From Celoporthe dispersa (Eukaryota; Ascomycota; Sordariomycetes; Diaporthales; Cryphonectriaceae), in NCBI GenBank assembly GCA_016584495.1, contig WAID01000015.1, positions 682,501 to 746,500 on the forward strand: a DNA stretch of 64,000 bases, in the 5' to 3' direction. Shown here piece by piece: positions 1 to 13,446 of the stretch. Position 1 is the first letter of the stretch. Each line of letters starts with the position of its first letter. Position numbers and translations under genes: made by a program. The notes below the pieces were generated by a model. It was not told where the DNA came from and made no database searches. It saw only the letters and a list, made by a program, of their open reading frames with translations.

Positions 1-2430
1 CATTCCTCGTCCTCTTGTCCTCGCCACCGATTTCCCGCCCGTCCACCTCAGGCATGTGACGGTCAGAGCTCTCCAGGCGGCAGCCACTGTCGGCCAGGCG
101 GGTGGGATGACCCCGAATGAGTCGACATGCCTGCAGCCGGTTGTGCGTCCTGCAGCTGTCGTGTTACCTCGAGACCGACCGGTGTGCTTCTCCTCTCGAC
201 AGAATGCATCAGATTGTCACGGATGCAGAGCGACCCTACACGGGCCAGGCCAAAGCCACGACGCCGTGTAACACATCCCACCCAGACGAGGACGCACGCC
301 ACAGGTTGCACCGGCGCCTTGGGCACCATTTTTTAATTGCTACCTACCCTGCGGTGCGGAAAAGGACCAACAACAACACGCGCCCGGGCAATTTCTTTCC
401 TTGTTCTTTTCCTCTTTCCCTCGAACCATCCTTGTTCTAGCCCCCGATGGCACTTTTGAGCCCAGAGAGGAGGAGGAGGAGGAGGAGGGGGAGGAGCGCC
501 GCAACAACACCCACCCCGCCCCCGCCCCCCCGGCCACCCAGCCTCGGGGCGACCTTCTTCTTTCTGACGAGCGGTTCTCCCAACCAGCTGCAGGTGCAAG
601 GCGGCCAGTCAGGTCATGGTCGTGTCCCGCCTCGTGGAACCACACGATATGATCACACGCCGTCGTCCTGGTGCCGTCTCCCTCCCCCTTGCGGCGGACG
701 GCGCAGCGCGAAGCACGCACACCCGCTCCCACCCTGTGCTCTGTCGAACACGAGATCGTGGTCCCTGGGAAGGGGTCCGTCCTCTCCTTTGCGGGATCTC
801 TCGAGCTGAGCGATGGGCCACCTATCCTCCGAGCACCTGCATACGATGGGTGCTCTGGACGGAGCACGGCGCAGGCGACCTTTTGGCGTGGTGCCTGGGC
901 CTCCCGCCCCATGGACAGGTCGTTACACCGCGTACGTGTGTGGCGCCACATGTTCCAATTTATTTTCCTGCTCTGGCGTGCGTCCCGGCATCACGAAGAC
1001 CACTGCCGCATGCGCCTGCGTACAGCCAGCCGGCGGCACACCCTGCCAGCACCGGCCTCTCCAATCGCAACCACACCTCGTGCCTCCTCCCCTGCAACAT
1101 GCAGCACTGGCGTGGGGCCCGTAGACAGGAGGCCCGTCGTCACGACCAGCCACCCGACCTCGAGCTGGGAACGCCGTGCAGAGAAGCATGAGGCCTTTTT
1201 TGCAGGCGGACGGTGTCCCTTTTGCAATACCAGCCGATCCCCGGCGTGTGACACACACGAGAGCCCGCCCCTGTACAGTAGCGGTCGAGCGCCACCTGAA
1301 CGGGATAAATATACATCCCCTGGTCCAGGTCCCAGCTGTGTAACCCCCCCGGCGGTCGCGTTTCCCGGCAAGCTGCTCGCTGGCGAGTAGTAGAGTGTTC
1401 ACGCGTACCGCCCAACATAGTAAGCTGCAGAGGGCGCCGCTGATCTTGGTAGAGAGGGTGTGTGTGTGACAGAGAGGGAGAGCGAGAGGGGGGGAGGGTG
1501 ACGGTGTCCTCCTGTTCGCACAGCTCAGGTCTCCCGACGGGCCATGCTGACAGCTGCAGGCGGATGTTGCCCTCCTCCTTTTTTTTTTTTTTCCTTTTTT
1601 TTTTTGGTTATTTCTCTTGCTCTGTCTCCCTTGGAGTTGCAGCCCAACAGATGCCTAATATGACGGGACATACAGCACATATTAACGTGGCACCCGCAGA
1701 CCACTCATTCCGACCAACGACCTTTGCGCCATGTTGCGTATTCTCTTTCTCTGTCTCTCTCGCCCCTCCTGCATCAGCGGCGTGGCATCGGTGACCTCAT
1801 GACAGACAAGGATCGTCTGTTGGCATGCATCAAGGGCCTGGATACTACTGCAGATACACATCGGTTTCCGTTATACGACAAAAGAAGGACCCGTGCGAGA
1901 CCAAGACCAGGACCGGACCAGGGTCCCTTCAGCGACTCACTGTGGAGGAATCTCGCGGGAGAGGACCCTCATCTGACAGCCCTGGAGCAGGGCCTGGCCC
2001 CCCTCCCCCCTCCGTACACCTCCCAGGGCGGCAGGGCGGCACATTCCGGGCGGCGGGGGTTCACCACACCCATTTAATTTAGGTGAGAATCGTGTGCAGA
2101 TGTGACCTCGGGGGGCGACCAGGTTTCCTACTGCGATGCGGGCCCTGGGTAATGCCTCGCTAGTCAAGAGCCCCCAGGCAGGTAAGCACAAGCAAGAAGA
2201 ACCGCCCACGGTCCCTGTGCGCCCACATGCACATAAGCACGGCATGCCGCCCGCCGGCTGAGTCGGACTCTGGGAGCCGCGCTGCTGCCCCCAAGAGAAA
2301 GAGAGAGAGAGAGAGAGACAAGGAGAGCTGGCTAACACATAGCGGCAGGTGCATAAAACACCCTCATAAGCAAGCAAAACTCCTCCCTGGTGCTGCAGAA
2401 ACGTAACCGGCGCACACCCTCCCCCCGGAA
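1..2430. other. Intergenic, no gene recognised
   Basis: GC-rich sequence with many chance open frames on both strands, none of which reads as a protein family I know. It holds a GGA-type tract near 467-493, T-runs near 1579-1605 and a GA tract near 2298-2320. I looked specifically for the missing GH3 catalytic half of the downstream gene (KHFPGHG-like and D-containing motifs) and did not find it. Confidence 0.6.
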
Positions 2431-4180
2431 ATGAGACCAGGACTCGCCGCGGCAGCGTCAGCGGAGACGACAGAACACACCGCGGGCCCTTCTGCGGTGC
2501 TCTTCAGCGACCGCGGGAACCACATCCCCCTCTCCAAGGCCCTGGGGCCTCACGACCTCCTCGTCCTGCTGACACCGGTGGTGGTGCCCGTCGAGCACGA
2601 CTCGGACCAGGACCCCTTCGAGCCGCTGGGCAGGGGGCTGGCGCGGTTTCACCCCCGGGTCCGGCACGTCCCGTACACGGCAGCAGGCGGCATCACCAGC
2701 ACGCATGTGGGCTTCATCAAGAACGCAAGGGTGGTGGTCTTTGTGATCACGGGGCCGGCCGGCCCGGGCCAGCTCCCTCCCAGGTCGAGCTCTCCAGCGT
2801 CGTGCAGGCCATCGGCGACCGGCGGCCACACGTGGTGGTCGCGTGCTGTGCCGTCAGGGACCTGGAGACCAGGACGGCCCCGTTCCCCTCGGTCGTGCAG
2901 CTCTCGGGGTACTCGAGGCGCGAGCTGGAGCTGGGCGCGGAGATCATCTTCCTGGGGCGGGACCCGCGGCCGTCACCAGCGCCGGCAGACACCCCAGCCG
3001 GGTCGCCGGGGCCGCCGGACGTCCCCAGGTGGACGGTGACGGAGTGGGACCCGGCGAGGGACGTGCCGGACATCTGTGTGCTCTGGAACGAGTCCGTGCC
3101 GCCCCGGTTCCAGCTGTCCCGGGTCGCCCTGATGCGCGCCCTGCAGCGGGACGGCTACGCGAAGCACTTCATCGTCCGCGAGCCCGGGCCGGGGACGGGC
3201 CGCGTGCTGGGGCTCTGCGCCACCTACCTCACGTACCTCAACTCCGAGGACGAGGTCCTCGTCGGGGCCATCGCGGCCCTCGTCATCAGGCCGTCCCACA
3301 GGCGGCAGGGGATCGGCCGGCTGCTGCACGAGGAGGCCATGCACGGGTTCAAGAAGACGCGCGGGGTCGACCGGCTCCAGCTGGGCAGCACCTACCCGCG
3401 GCTCTTCTACGGGCTGCCGGCGGACCACCCCGAGGAAGGGTGGTTCAGGCGGCGGGGCTGGCGGATGGACGGCACGGTGCCCGGCACCGGGCAGGAGGCC
3501 AGCGACTGGCTGCTGTCGTTTGACGAGTGGCCCACAGGCGGCCTGCCGCCCATCGGGCTAGCCTTCCGGCAGTGTGAGCCCAGGGACCTGCAGCCCGCCA
3601 TGGACGTCGTCGACCAGGTGGCCCGCCGGGACGGCCACATGTGCTGGTACGACCAGTACGCCAAGCTGGCCGACTCCCCCGCCCTGCACGACATCGTGCT
3701 GGGCCTGCGGGGGACCAGATCGTCGCCACGGCCATCACATACACCGCAGACTCGGACAACCCCAACGGCGGCGAGATCCCCTGGCCCAGCTCCATCTCGG
3801 ACGACACCGGAGGCGTCACGTGCATCTGTATTACGGGTATGTTTTTCTTTTTTTTTTTTCCCTTCTTCCTCACCGCCCCCCCCCCCCCCCTCCCGAGAGA
3901 CACCTCCCGCTGACTCCTGAGCGCGCAGAGCCCGGCAACAGGGACGCCATCATGGTCAGGCTCCTGGATACCTGCATCCAGAGGCTCAAGAGCCGGAACA
4001 AGAACAAGATGTTTATCGACGCCGTCAAGGGAGGCGAGGCTGGCTTCCAGTCCATAGGTCTGTGGGGGTGGAGCCCTCTGAAGTCCCCAGCCGATGTCGA
4101 CCTCTTACTGACGCTCCCCCCTCCCCTGAGCAGGTTTTCAGAAGTGGGCCACGTACAAAGATGTCTGGGTGGATTTGTGA
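2431..4180 (+). pseudogene. GH3/GNAT beta-N-acetylglucosaminidase-type protein, C-terminal half only, two frame breaks
   Basis: The encoded protein matches the C-terminal part of fungal NagZ-like proteins, in which a GH3 beta-N-acetylglucosaminidase is fused to GNAT acetyltransferase-like domains. Visible are the GH3-associated C-terminal domain (AVLFSDRGNHIPLS, then LLVLLTPVV), a GNAT acetyl-CoA loop (RPSHRRQGIGRLLH) and the family C-terminus (GFQSIG-FQKWATYKDVWV). The N-terminal GH3 barrel is absent. The reading frame changes in the C-rich stretch 2776-2780 and in the G5 run at 3709-3713, each repaired by adding one base. Introns are 3837-3928 and 4058-4133, and the stop is at 4178-4180. 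With the two bases restored the frame closes at about 527 aa. The ATG at 2431 is simply the first in frame, so the true start is unknown. It may be a decayed gene, or a gene split by an insertion or misassembly. Confidence 0.72.
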
Positions 4181-6858
4181 TGGCAGGTCTGAGGCCTGCG
4201 AGACTCTTGCTCTTTTTTTCTCTTCTTCTTTTGGTTGTGGCCACCCCCTCAGATCCCGCCGGCTGGATAGGGTCGCGGCAGCGTTGCTTGCGACATAGAC
4301 TCAGGAGACCCCTACGCGCTCGACTTGGCCGTAACCCGGTGCTACTAGGCGGGTGCCTTGTTCTGCACAGCCAACAGGTGGCTCTCAGCCCTGTACGACA
4401 CGCCTGGCAAGACACAACACCCCTCCGCCGCCAGTCCCTTCAGGTCTGGCCTGCGGCTCCCCATTGCAGGCAGGACAGATGGTCTGGGATACTGGGAGGA
4501 CTCTAGGGGCCCGCAGCACAGACAGGATTCCCATCCCAGCAGCGGCCGGCCCCCGACATCTGTCTTCTGACTACAGCACCAGGCCCTTGCCGTCAGGAGG
4601 GGCCTCTTGTCGGCCGCAGACAGTAGTAGCTCCCCAGCAGGAGGATTCTCTGTGGTGTCCCGGGCGGTTCAGGTCAGGGCGAAGGAGGGAGTGTGCCGTG
4701 TGCGTTTTGAGGAATCTGTTTATCCACGTAATTCTAGTCTTTTTTTTTCTTCTCGCTTTCTCTTCACAACTTGGTAGTATGTCAATGTTAGACCACCACC
4801 CTTCCCCCCTTCCAAAAGCACAAATGATTGGACTGATTGATGGCTTGTTTAGGGTCGAGAAGAGGATGTGCATCCATCCCCCTCCGGGGCCAGAGCCCTA
4901 CGCTGCCTCGATCCACACTGCCTTGTCTGTCTGTCCACTGCGCAGATGACAGGATTCTCCCTTTTTTTTTTTTTTGTTCTTCTTTTCTCTTCATGGTCCT
5001 TGGTGCAACAAGTAAGCGACATCTCAGCGGCGAGCAGGTCTAAACCGGGGTCAAGTCATCGCATAACATTGGGTCCCTTCCTTCTCATGCTTGGTACACA
5101 TTCTTACGTTTGAATCTTTGTTTGTGCTTAGAAGGACCAAGGATATCTTTGCCCGAAACAGGGTAGCGAATGCGGGCGAGAAGAGAGAGAGGTCATGCCT
5201 ACCTGATATTATTTATTATATGCTAAGCCCGGACCGGGGTTTCTACCCTGCACGTTGATACAACCTACAAACCGTACGAGGTTCTTCCTTGGCCGGTTGA
5301 GTACTTTTGAGGAGGCTCCAGATAGGGCTCGCACTGCATCGCACGCTTGTCCGGTCATCATGTGTTTGTGTACGTGTATGCATGACCAAAAAGCCACCGT
5401 GCTGAGCCGCCGGAGACCCCCCTGGGCCTTGAACATACCACCCACCACCCATCCCTCCTCCTTCCTCCTCTTCCCCCTTGAACACAGGACGTCGAGAGAT
5501 AGAGAGCCGTTGTCATGCCATGCCTACCCTACCCTCTCCCTTCCTTTTCCGCTCTATCCCACCACGCACGTAGAAACACACAAGGCACAAGCACTAAGAA
5601 AGAAGAAAGAAAGAAAAGAAAAAAAAGTGGAAAAGAAAAAACACTTCAGCGCCTTCAAGCAAGAGAGGAGAGCTGCAAGCGACGCCACCGCCGCCGCCGC
5701 CGCGCGTGCTTACCATCTGACGGGATTGTTTGTGGCTTGCTGACAGATCGCGACGCCAAGGTTGGACAGCGAGAGTTGTGTTGAGAAGAATCAAGGTCTT
5801 GGACGCCTCGCAGGAGGAGGAAGGAGGAGACCAAAAAAAGAAGGAAAAAAAAGAAAGAAAGACGAATGGATGGTGGATGAAAAGGCGGTAAGCCTAACAT
5901 TCATCCCCCCCCTCCCTCTTCCCAACGAACGTACCGCGCCGCACACACACACACACACACCTCTTCCTCTCTCTGAGGGGGAGCGAGAGCCCTCGGGAGG
6001 GATCTCAACGCCGCAGAGCCTGTATGTGGTCATCCGCACGACACCCACCCGAACCCGAAAGACGGTTGGGGATGTGTCAGGCGGAAAACCCGTGTCACCT
6101 ATTTTTTTTTCCCCTTTACTTCTTTTTTTCTTTCTCTCATCAAGGGCGGGCGAGGAAGGAAGCGGAAGAGAGAGAGACGTTGTCGATGTGAGAAATGATA
6201 CAGGATCCACCAATGCCTGCTCTGCATGCATGCATGCATGCACACTTGGGAATCCTTCTGCAGCCTTGGGCACACGAGATGTTGCCCACGTGATATGATG
6301 TGATGCGAGCGAGACGGAGACTAGTGTTTGTCTTTTTTTTCTTCTTTTTTTTTAAAGGGGGGGGGGTCTAGAATACACACACCGGTTACCTATCTGTCTT
6401 TCTGTCCGCCCCTGGTGGTGTCTTCCTGTCTGGCGTTTCCAACCACAGACCACCCCTCCCTCTTGCTCGCCCTCTGCTCTCTGCATAAGATAGTTGCCGG
6501 TGAAAGGAAAAGAAGAAAGAAAAAAAGAACGAGATGATGCATCAAATGCAGCTGGAAAACAATAACTTTTTGTGGTATAATCAAGCAAGCCTGCCCATGG
6601 TCCTAGACTCCATCCGCAACGCTCAAACACTTAGAAGGGTCGCCTTCAACCAGATCTATTGCACACCCCCCCCCCACTCCATTCCGAGCAGACCGGTAAT
6701 TCCTTTTTTTTCCCTCCCTTTTCCTTTTCTTTTCTTCTCTCTTGGCCTCGTAGCGTCACCTTGAGGGCACTCCCCGCCCCCCTCCCCTTTCCACAAATTT
6801 CCAATCATAGTCGCATGTAGAATATGCAAAGCGCGTAATATGTGCAGAGAAAGGAATC
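4181..6858. other. Intergenic, no gene recognised
   Basis: No supported coding region. It contains long T-runs (4740, 4960, 6109, 6332), an A-rich GAAA stretch (5590-5640), GCC repeats (5683-5703), a CA tract (5944-5961) and a repeated TGCA tetranucleotide (6222-6241). A donor-like GTAAGC at 5889 suggests a possible non-coding or UTR exon, but I cannot support a transcript. Confidence 0.5.
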
Positions 6859-9800
6859 TCAGGCCCACTTGGAGAAATCAAGGCTCTCCACGACGTAGTC
6901 CAGGCTGCTGGGAGGAATGACCATCTCCGTGTCGGCCGTCGCCGTGCTCAGCACCGAGCTCCGATGGCTCTGGGAGTTGGGCTCGCTCGTGGAGGTCAGG
7001 AACGTAGCCACCGATGCACGCCGCATGCCGCTGAGGCCAGAGATGGTACTGTCCCTGACACCGCTCGAGGGGCGACTTTCGGCCTGCTGAGAGGCCGCAG
7101 CGTGTCCTGTCTGCTGCGCGGTAGCCAGCGCGCTGCTGAAAGACAGAGGCGGCGGTGCCGAGGTCCCGGGCGGGGGCATGTTGGCAGCAGCCGCCCCGGG
7201 CGCGTGAGACGTCGAGGTGACGAGGAGGCCCTTGGGCGCATACCGCTCGCGCAGGCGGTTGATCTCCCTCAGCCGGCTGCGCCAGGACGAGGGATACTCG
7301 CCTGACTCACGGTTGGCCCAGACCAGTGAGAAGACCGACGCGTTCAGGGCCAGCAGCCTCACAAAGTCCGGCAGCGCCTTCAGGTCGACCATCTTGGTTG
7401 CTGCGCAGGGCGAGATCTCGGGGAAGCCCTCTTTGCTCATCACCTGTACTTTGAAGAACGGCGAGTACTTGTCCGGGCCGCCGTGCAGAGCCTCGCTGCT
7501 CTCTCCTTCCTGTCCATCCTCACCGCTGTGTTTGCTCTCCCCGCCCGCCCTGGAGGCACTCTCTCGTGATGCAACGAACGAGGCCCGAGACTCTGGTGTG
7601 ATGACGATGTAGACATAGTTGAACTCCGACGGGAAGGTGTCGAACTTGAACGGGAGACCAGAGTCGTTGAATATGATGTTCACAAAGTCGTTGCCGATGT
7701 GCTTTTTCTTGTGGATGCACTGGGGGTCATGCTCGAGGTTGGTCGGCATCTGCGTGACCACGTGGAAGACCATCTCCGTGACTCGGTCGCGCCAACAAAA
7801 CGTATACTGCCCGTCCATATCAAACTCCCGATCCAGACCCTGGGTGTTGAACTCGGCGCCCTTCAGCTTCGTGAGCATGCCGATGCCGTTCAGGAACTCG
7901 ACGTAGTCAGCACTGCCGGAGACGTTCTGCAGGATCTCGGACTCGCTCGTCTGGTTCTCGCCAATGTAGATGATGCCGACCTTGTGCCCATCGACGGTGG
8001 AGATGCGATCAAAGATCTTGATGCTCCTGGCGACGGCCTCCTCGTCCGGGGAGGGGGATAGGCCGCATGGCTGCCTCGGCGCTCTGGGGGATAGACGAGA
8101 GCATGTGGACCAGAAGGTGGCTGGGAAGGGAGCTATTCGTCGTCAGCGAAGCCCTGTCCTTTCTCTCGCCGAAGCTGCCGGCTTGATGGGGCGGCGGCGC
8201 CCGGAAGTTCTCGCGGACGGTGAAGTAAGAGGTGCCGGACGGCTGTCTCCTTGTGACCTGTGCCCACGGCGTAGATTTGGCCTGCTTGATGGAGACCAGG
8301 CTGTTGGCCACGACCCATCGCTTCTCCGTGTACTCGTCGCGCTTGGACTCCGTGAACCAGGGGCTCTCTGCCGAATCGTCCGCATCTGCATACGCCACCC
8401 TCTGCATGAAGTCGATGGTGATGAGAGCCTGCTCGTCCGATGTCAGGCTGCCGTCCGGGCCCTGAAAGAGCCTCTTCGCGATCCAATTGACATGTTTCGC
8501 CCGGTCGGTCAGCCGCAGGGCCAGGAACCAGAAGCTGATGACGTGGTACGCCAGGGCGTAGACATATTGAGGCAGGTCGTCACTGATGGTAGGCTGCCCG
8601 AGCATGTTGTACTCGTGAGTCGTGTTGATAGTAGCAGCCACGGTGTCACCTGAATAGCTGTTGCGGGCATATCGCTTCTTGTCGCGGACGGTGTCAAGAT
8701 ATCGGAAGCACATCCCGAAAATGATGCGGAAGTCGTCATCAATGAAGTTGCTGTACAGTGCCGGCAGCCTGGAGAGACCGGCCAGGAATTCCAGGATGTG
8801 CACCGCGACGTATGGCTGCGTGATGACCGTTGACATCTTCTGCAGAATGGTGACCAGTGCCCTTGTGGTAGCGAGAGGCATCTCGTGACAGCAGATGGTC
8901 AGGGCATGGATGCACGTCTTTGCCGTCGAATGACCTATGCCCAGCAAGAAGGTCCGCACCAGGTCGTCGTCTTCAGACTTGGTGAAGTCCTGGTGATAAC
9001 TCATGATTGTTGTCAGCGTCTGGAAGATGCAGATGTTGACCTCGGGTCGGCGGAGGCCCGTGGCCGGTGGTGGGTCCTGGAACAGGTTGTGCTTGCTCTG
9101 CTCACACATGACCCGGCGGGCTTCCCGTATCTGGGCGATGGCATCCCTGAACAGCGCGTGGTTGCTGAGCTGTGACGGTAGGTGGACGAGGCAGAAGCTG
9201 TACACTTCCCAGTCCCCACCTCCCGAGGTCAGATTCTGGAGAATCGCGTCGAGCCATGACGTGATACGAAGATTTCCAAACAGCGGCGCTTTATTATGAA
9301 CTTGCTCTCCTTCGTCTACCCCGGCGTCTGCGCCGTCTCCGAGGGTCTCGTCTTTTTGCTGCTCCTCCTCCATATCCACGTGAGAGAACAGCACCGAGCT
9401 AGCGCTCGAAGAGGGCGCCTCGGGGAGCGCGTCCGCGTCTGGTAAGGACCAAAGCTGGTGGTATCTGGGAGCGCCATGCTTCACGCTGCTGGCTGTGCGG
9501 CTTGGAGCCATCCGATCTTGTGCCGTCGTGCCGAACGAAACCCCCCTAGCTGCTCTTGAGGCCCCTGCATGGTCGCTCTTGGACCTGTGAAGGGTCGCTG
9601 CGTCTTCAGCGATCTTTCTGGCTAACGAAGCCTCTGTCCTGTGGAGCACGCCGGCCAGTCCTTCGGACTCGGTGAACGATACGAGGTAGATGCGATTTGC
9701 CCAGTCGGCCCTCAGTCGGAAGAGCAACTTCATGGCAGTCAGGCGGGCGTCGGTGGACTGACCAGACCTGGCGATGTCCACGAGGAGGTTGAAGGCCACG

Positions 9801-11912
9801 CTGGCTTTGCGGCCGTCGGTGTTCATCGTCTTCATGAACAGCAGCACGAAGCCTCTTGTCACGACATCAGCCGGGCTCTGAGGACCAGGGGCCTCATCGG
9901 TGCTGCCGGGCGTCTCTGGGGGAGGCGCGAGAAGTGACTGTCGGCGTTCCCCCGTGATGACGCTGTTGAGGGTGTCGACGATGTGTTCGAAGAGCGCTAC
10001 TTCGGCAGACACTGCGACCGAGATCATGAAGGAGACGGTCTCCTGGAGAACAAGGGTGTCCGTCTCCTCCGAGATGCCTGACAGGATCTGTTCCACGAGG
10101 TTCGGAACGCACTCTTCTTCCAGCTCGTCTTCTACCAGCTCTAGCATGTCGTAGACCTCGGTCACGCCCTGAAGGGCCTGTATCCGAACGGCTGTTGAGC
10201 GGTTACGGTCGAGGAGGAAGAAGTCCAATACCATGGAGAGGTTTGCTTCCCAGTCCAGGTCGGAGGGATAACAGCATCGGAACTCCTTGAAGTGATCCAG
10301 AACAAGAGCCGCCGTCGAGTCGAGGAGGACATGAGGGATCCTGGTCAGGAATGCAATGCACTCTTGCCTCTGGATGAACTCGGAGCCACCCTCCCGGAAG
10401 AGGACCTCCAGTCTCCGGAGAAGAATGCCGAGCTCTTCGGGACTCGTATCGCCCTTCCTGCCATCGCTGGACAAGCTCGACCTCGACCGCAGGGTCTCGG
10501 TGTCTGAGGGCAGGCGGCCCACACACTTCTCAGCCACCTCCAGGATGACGGTCCAGTCCTCGTCCTCCAGGAGCGGGTTGAGCTTCTGTGTGCCGTCGTT
10601 GAACAAGGTGTTGATCAGCCTCAGGGTCGGCGCTGCTATCCGCCTGGTCTGTGCCTTGTCGATGACGTTGTTGCAGCCATCTATGAGCAAGGCCAACGGC
10701 ACTGTCGGGTATCCTTTCTCGGAGGACTTCCCTACCAGTTTCTGGAGGACGCTCAGAGAGCCTCGGACGGTCCTGAATGATTCACTCGACTCGTGACCGT
10801 TGCGGGGATAGTCCCTGAGGAGGCCCAGTAAGACGCGGACAGTAGCCTGCCCGTTGTGCGACCTGAGGAGGTTCGACAGCGTATGCCAGGCTGTCTTCTG
10901 GAGATCGCTCACGAGGCAGTATATTGAGCTGAGGATCTCCACACAGCGGCCCAGGGTCCGCTTTGGGACAGACCCGTATGTGATGACGGCGTCGATCACC
11001 TCGATGCAGGATATCAGGTCCTCCTCGACGGTCGTTTTCGTACAGATGTCCAGGAGGGTATCGATCAGCCGCCCTATGACATCGTCATCGGCGACCCTGA
11101 AGTTGAACTTGAGAACCTCGATGATGTATGCGACCAGCAGGGAGAGAAGCTTGTCTTCGGCGGCGGCGGCGGACGGGTCGGGCGTCGCAGGGGCCTTCGT
11201 CTTCGAGCTCTTCTTGTCGCCCCGGGTCTGCCTCCGCCTGTGTTTCGCAGTGTTGTATGCATCCGCAAAGCCAGGTCGTCAGGAGCGGGATGATGTCGTA
11301 GTCGAAACCAGAGATGTTGCGGCCGTGGTTGGTCAGGTCCACGAGGGCGCCCAGGCGCAGGTAGAAGTCGTCCGGGTTCGCGGGGCCGGCCAGGGTCTGG
11401 AAGTACTCCTTGCGCTCGAGCTCCGTTATCGAGGTGTTCTTGGCGCACTCGGCCATCAGCTCCCAGCCGGCGGCCCTCACGGCGCCGGGCCTCGAGGCCT
11501 CCACCAGGTCTTTTGCGGCATCCCATATCTGCAGGACGGGCGCGAGCGGATAGTCGGGCAGGGTCAGGCGGAGGGACTCGGCAGCAGCGATGCGCTCGCT
11601 GAGGGTTCCGGACTTGAGCTTGTCGAGCCATTCGTTGTAGTGGGGGGTCACGCCCGTGGCAGCCAGCGACGCGGTGTTGACCCGCTCGGAGGACAGCTGC
11701 GCCGAGGCGGGGGTATTGGACGAGGAGGGCACGGGAGGGGCCTTTGAGATCTTGGACCCGCCCGTCAGGCCCTTGAAGACGCTGGCCAGGCCTCCGGTGC
11801 TCCTGGTCTCGGAAGACGGGGACGCATCCCCCGGGATGGGAGGCATGGGCTCTCGGTCGCCAGGCTGACCATCAGGGGCTTCGAAGCCCAGCGATGCGAT
11901 GCGACGCAGCAT
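6859..11912 (-). CDS. TSC2: Tuberin-like Rheb/Rap GTPase-activating protein (TSC2), two frame breaks
   Basis: Tuberin is the GAP subunit of the TSC complex, which inactivates Rheb upstream of TORC1. The N-terminal and central parts are helical repeat-like tuberin regions (KYHNEWLDKLKSG-type start near residue 90; YIIEVLKFNFRV; DAVITYGSVPKRTLGRCVEI; LLRSHNGQATVRVLL). The C-terminus carries the Rap-GAP domain, with DRISTVDGHKVGIIYIGE, GLDREFDMDGQYTFCWRD and the asparagine-thumb helix HIGNDFVNIIFNDSG. No intron is seen. The frame changes at AAA 11267-11269 (extra base; downstream frame reads TTWLADAYNTAKHRR) and at G5 8053-8057 (extra base; RPIPSPDEEAVARSI). Removing both bases gives about 1683 aa, a normal fungal tuberin length. 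A GTG/ACC-type TGG microsatellite lies 25-60 bp upstream of the start. Confidence 0.94.
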
Positions 11913-13446
11913 ATCAGCTGAGGTCCATGGGACACCGGCCGGTGGTGGTGGTGGTGGTGGTGGTGGTGGGAGGAGGGAGGTCGGGGAACCAGGCTAACAT
12001 GATCTCTTGAGGTTAGAAGGGCATACACTCCTGTGTGTGTGTGTGTCAAGACGAAGGGACAAGACGACTCGACGGCACAAGCCGACGCTGCTAACTCACA
12101 GAAGAGCCTAGCGACCACCTCTCCTGGGGCGCACCCACACCTATCACCACGATATGGGAAGAGGCTATGAAGCCGAGGCTGTCGATGTCGCCAGGGCCGC
12201 CATCAAGGTGCACTGTAGATAATGCTGCAAAAGCCTGACTCGGGCACAGTAAATTTATCGGTTGGATTGTGGAAATTGCGACCACGACGAGACAAGGAAG
12301 ATAACGAGATAGGGAAGAACGGGTGAGCAGGTCTGCCTTGTCACGTCACAAGAAGAAGGAAAAAGAAAAGAAGGAAGAAAAAAAAAACCAGAGAAAGGTG
12401 GTGCCGTGGTATGTACTTAGATAGATAGAGAGAGTGTGGATCGTCAAGACAGGATGGGATATCAAATGACTGCAACCATCATCCAACTTTTTTTTTCTTC
12501 TCTCCTTCCCACCTCTCCCAGCTGATCTGCACACCTGTATGACCTCAATTCTGGACGAACTCCTCCACATCTGACATGTGCTGAACCAGAGCCTGCAGGG
12601 GGGGTGTTAGGTGGAGGCACTTGAGATCTGCGAGAGAAGTAGAAAGAAAGAAGAGGAGCAGGCAGGCGTCTGGGTCCCGGAGGAGGGGGGGGCGCGATGA
12701 GGGAGAGGTGCAGGTAGCATCGTGGTAGTAGTGGGCTGTAGTCGACGGTAGATGACAGTAGACGCATGACCAGACAGGCCAACCCCTGCTGTAACCGACA
12801 CTAACCGCGCCGCTTATCTCGTCTGTACCAGAGTTTAGCCTCTTCCGATTCCAGTGACAGTCAGTAGAGGATTCTTGTGGTGGTTGGAACGAGGAAGGTG
12901 AAGACAAAGCAGTGACACTGTCTCTAAGACAAGTGAAAAGATGTATTGTTTATAATTTATGTATACATATGTAGTACTGGCATACAAACTGATTGAATTG
13001 ATGGTGCAATTCTTCGTAGTGCTGGCATCTCACACAGTTGATGAGCCACTGCAGTAAAGGCGCTGGGATATGCTGTGCTTCAGGGCAGGTCGCTAGGGGG
13101 TGGTGGCCCTATTACACAGCCATCGGGGGGGTACTCGTCTACTACTACAGTATTCCCCCCCCCACCCCCACTTTCATGTACACACAAACACATATACACA
13201 CACATGGACACCCTCTCATATGTGTGACCAGCTGCTCCATATCCTCGTCGTCCTCAAACAGACATGGCGGCGGCTTCTGATCTATAAGACCTTGTTCCTC
13301 CTCAGCCCATCCTATCTCCTGCGGCGTCTCGTCTGGCCGCGATCGCAGCCCCGCGCCTCCCCAGGCGACACGAGCCCCCTCCTCCGTCATCTCGGCCTCG
13401 CGCTCACCAGCGACAGCCTCACCTCACCGGCGAGAGCACGCCGGCG
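11913..13446. other. Intergenic between TSC2 and GH18 gene, divergent promoters
   Basis: No protein-coding gene is supported. The stretch should contain the promoters of both TSC2 (-) and the GH18 gene (+). Poly-A/T runs occur near 12380 and 12486 and an AT-rich patch (TTTATAATTTATGTATACATATG) near 12949-12971. The CA-rich tract at 13180-13205 lies about 240 bp before the GH18 start. Confidence 0.5.
11940..11968. repeat. (TGG)n microsatellite
   Basis: About nine tandem TGG units directly upstream of the TSC2 start codon, in its presumed 5' UTR. A (GT)n stretch follows at about 12032-12047. Confidence 0.9.

Noticed and set aside
5255..6298. Open frames with Lys-rich or Phe-rich tracts
   Set aside because: Made of GAAA and T-run low-complexity DNA; no domain and no splice support.
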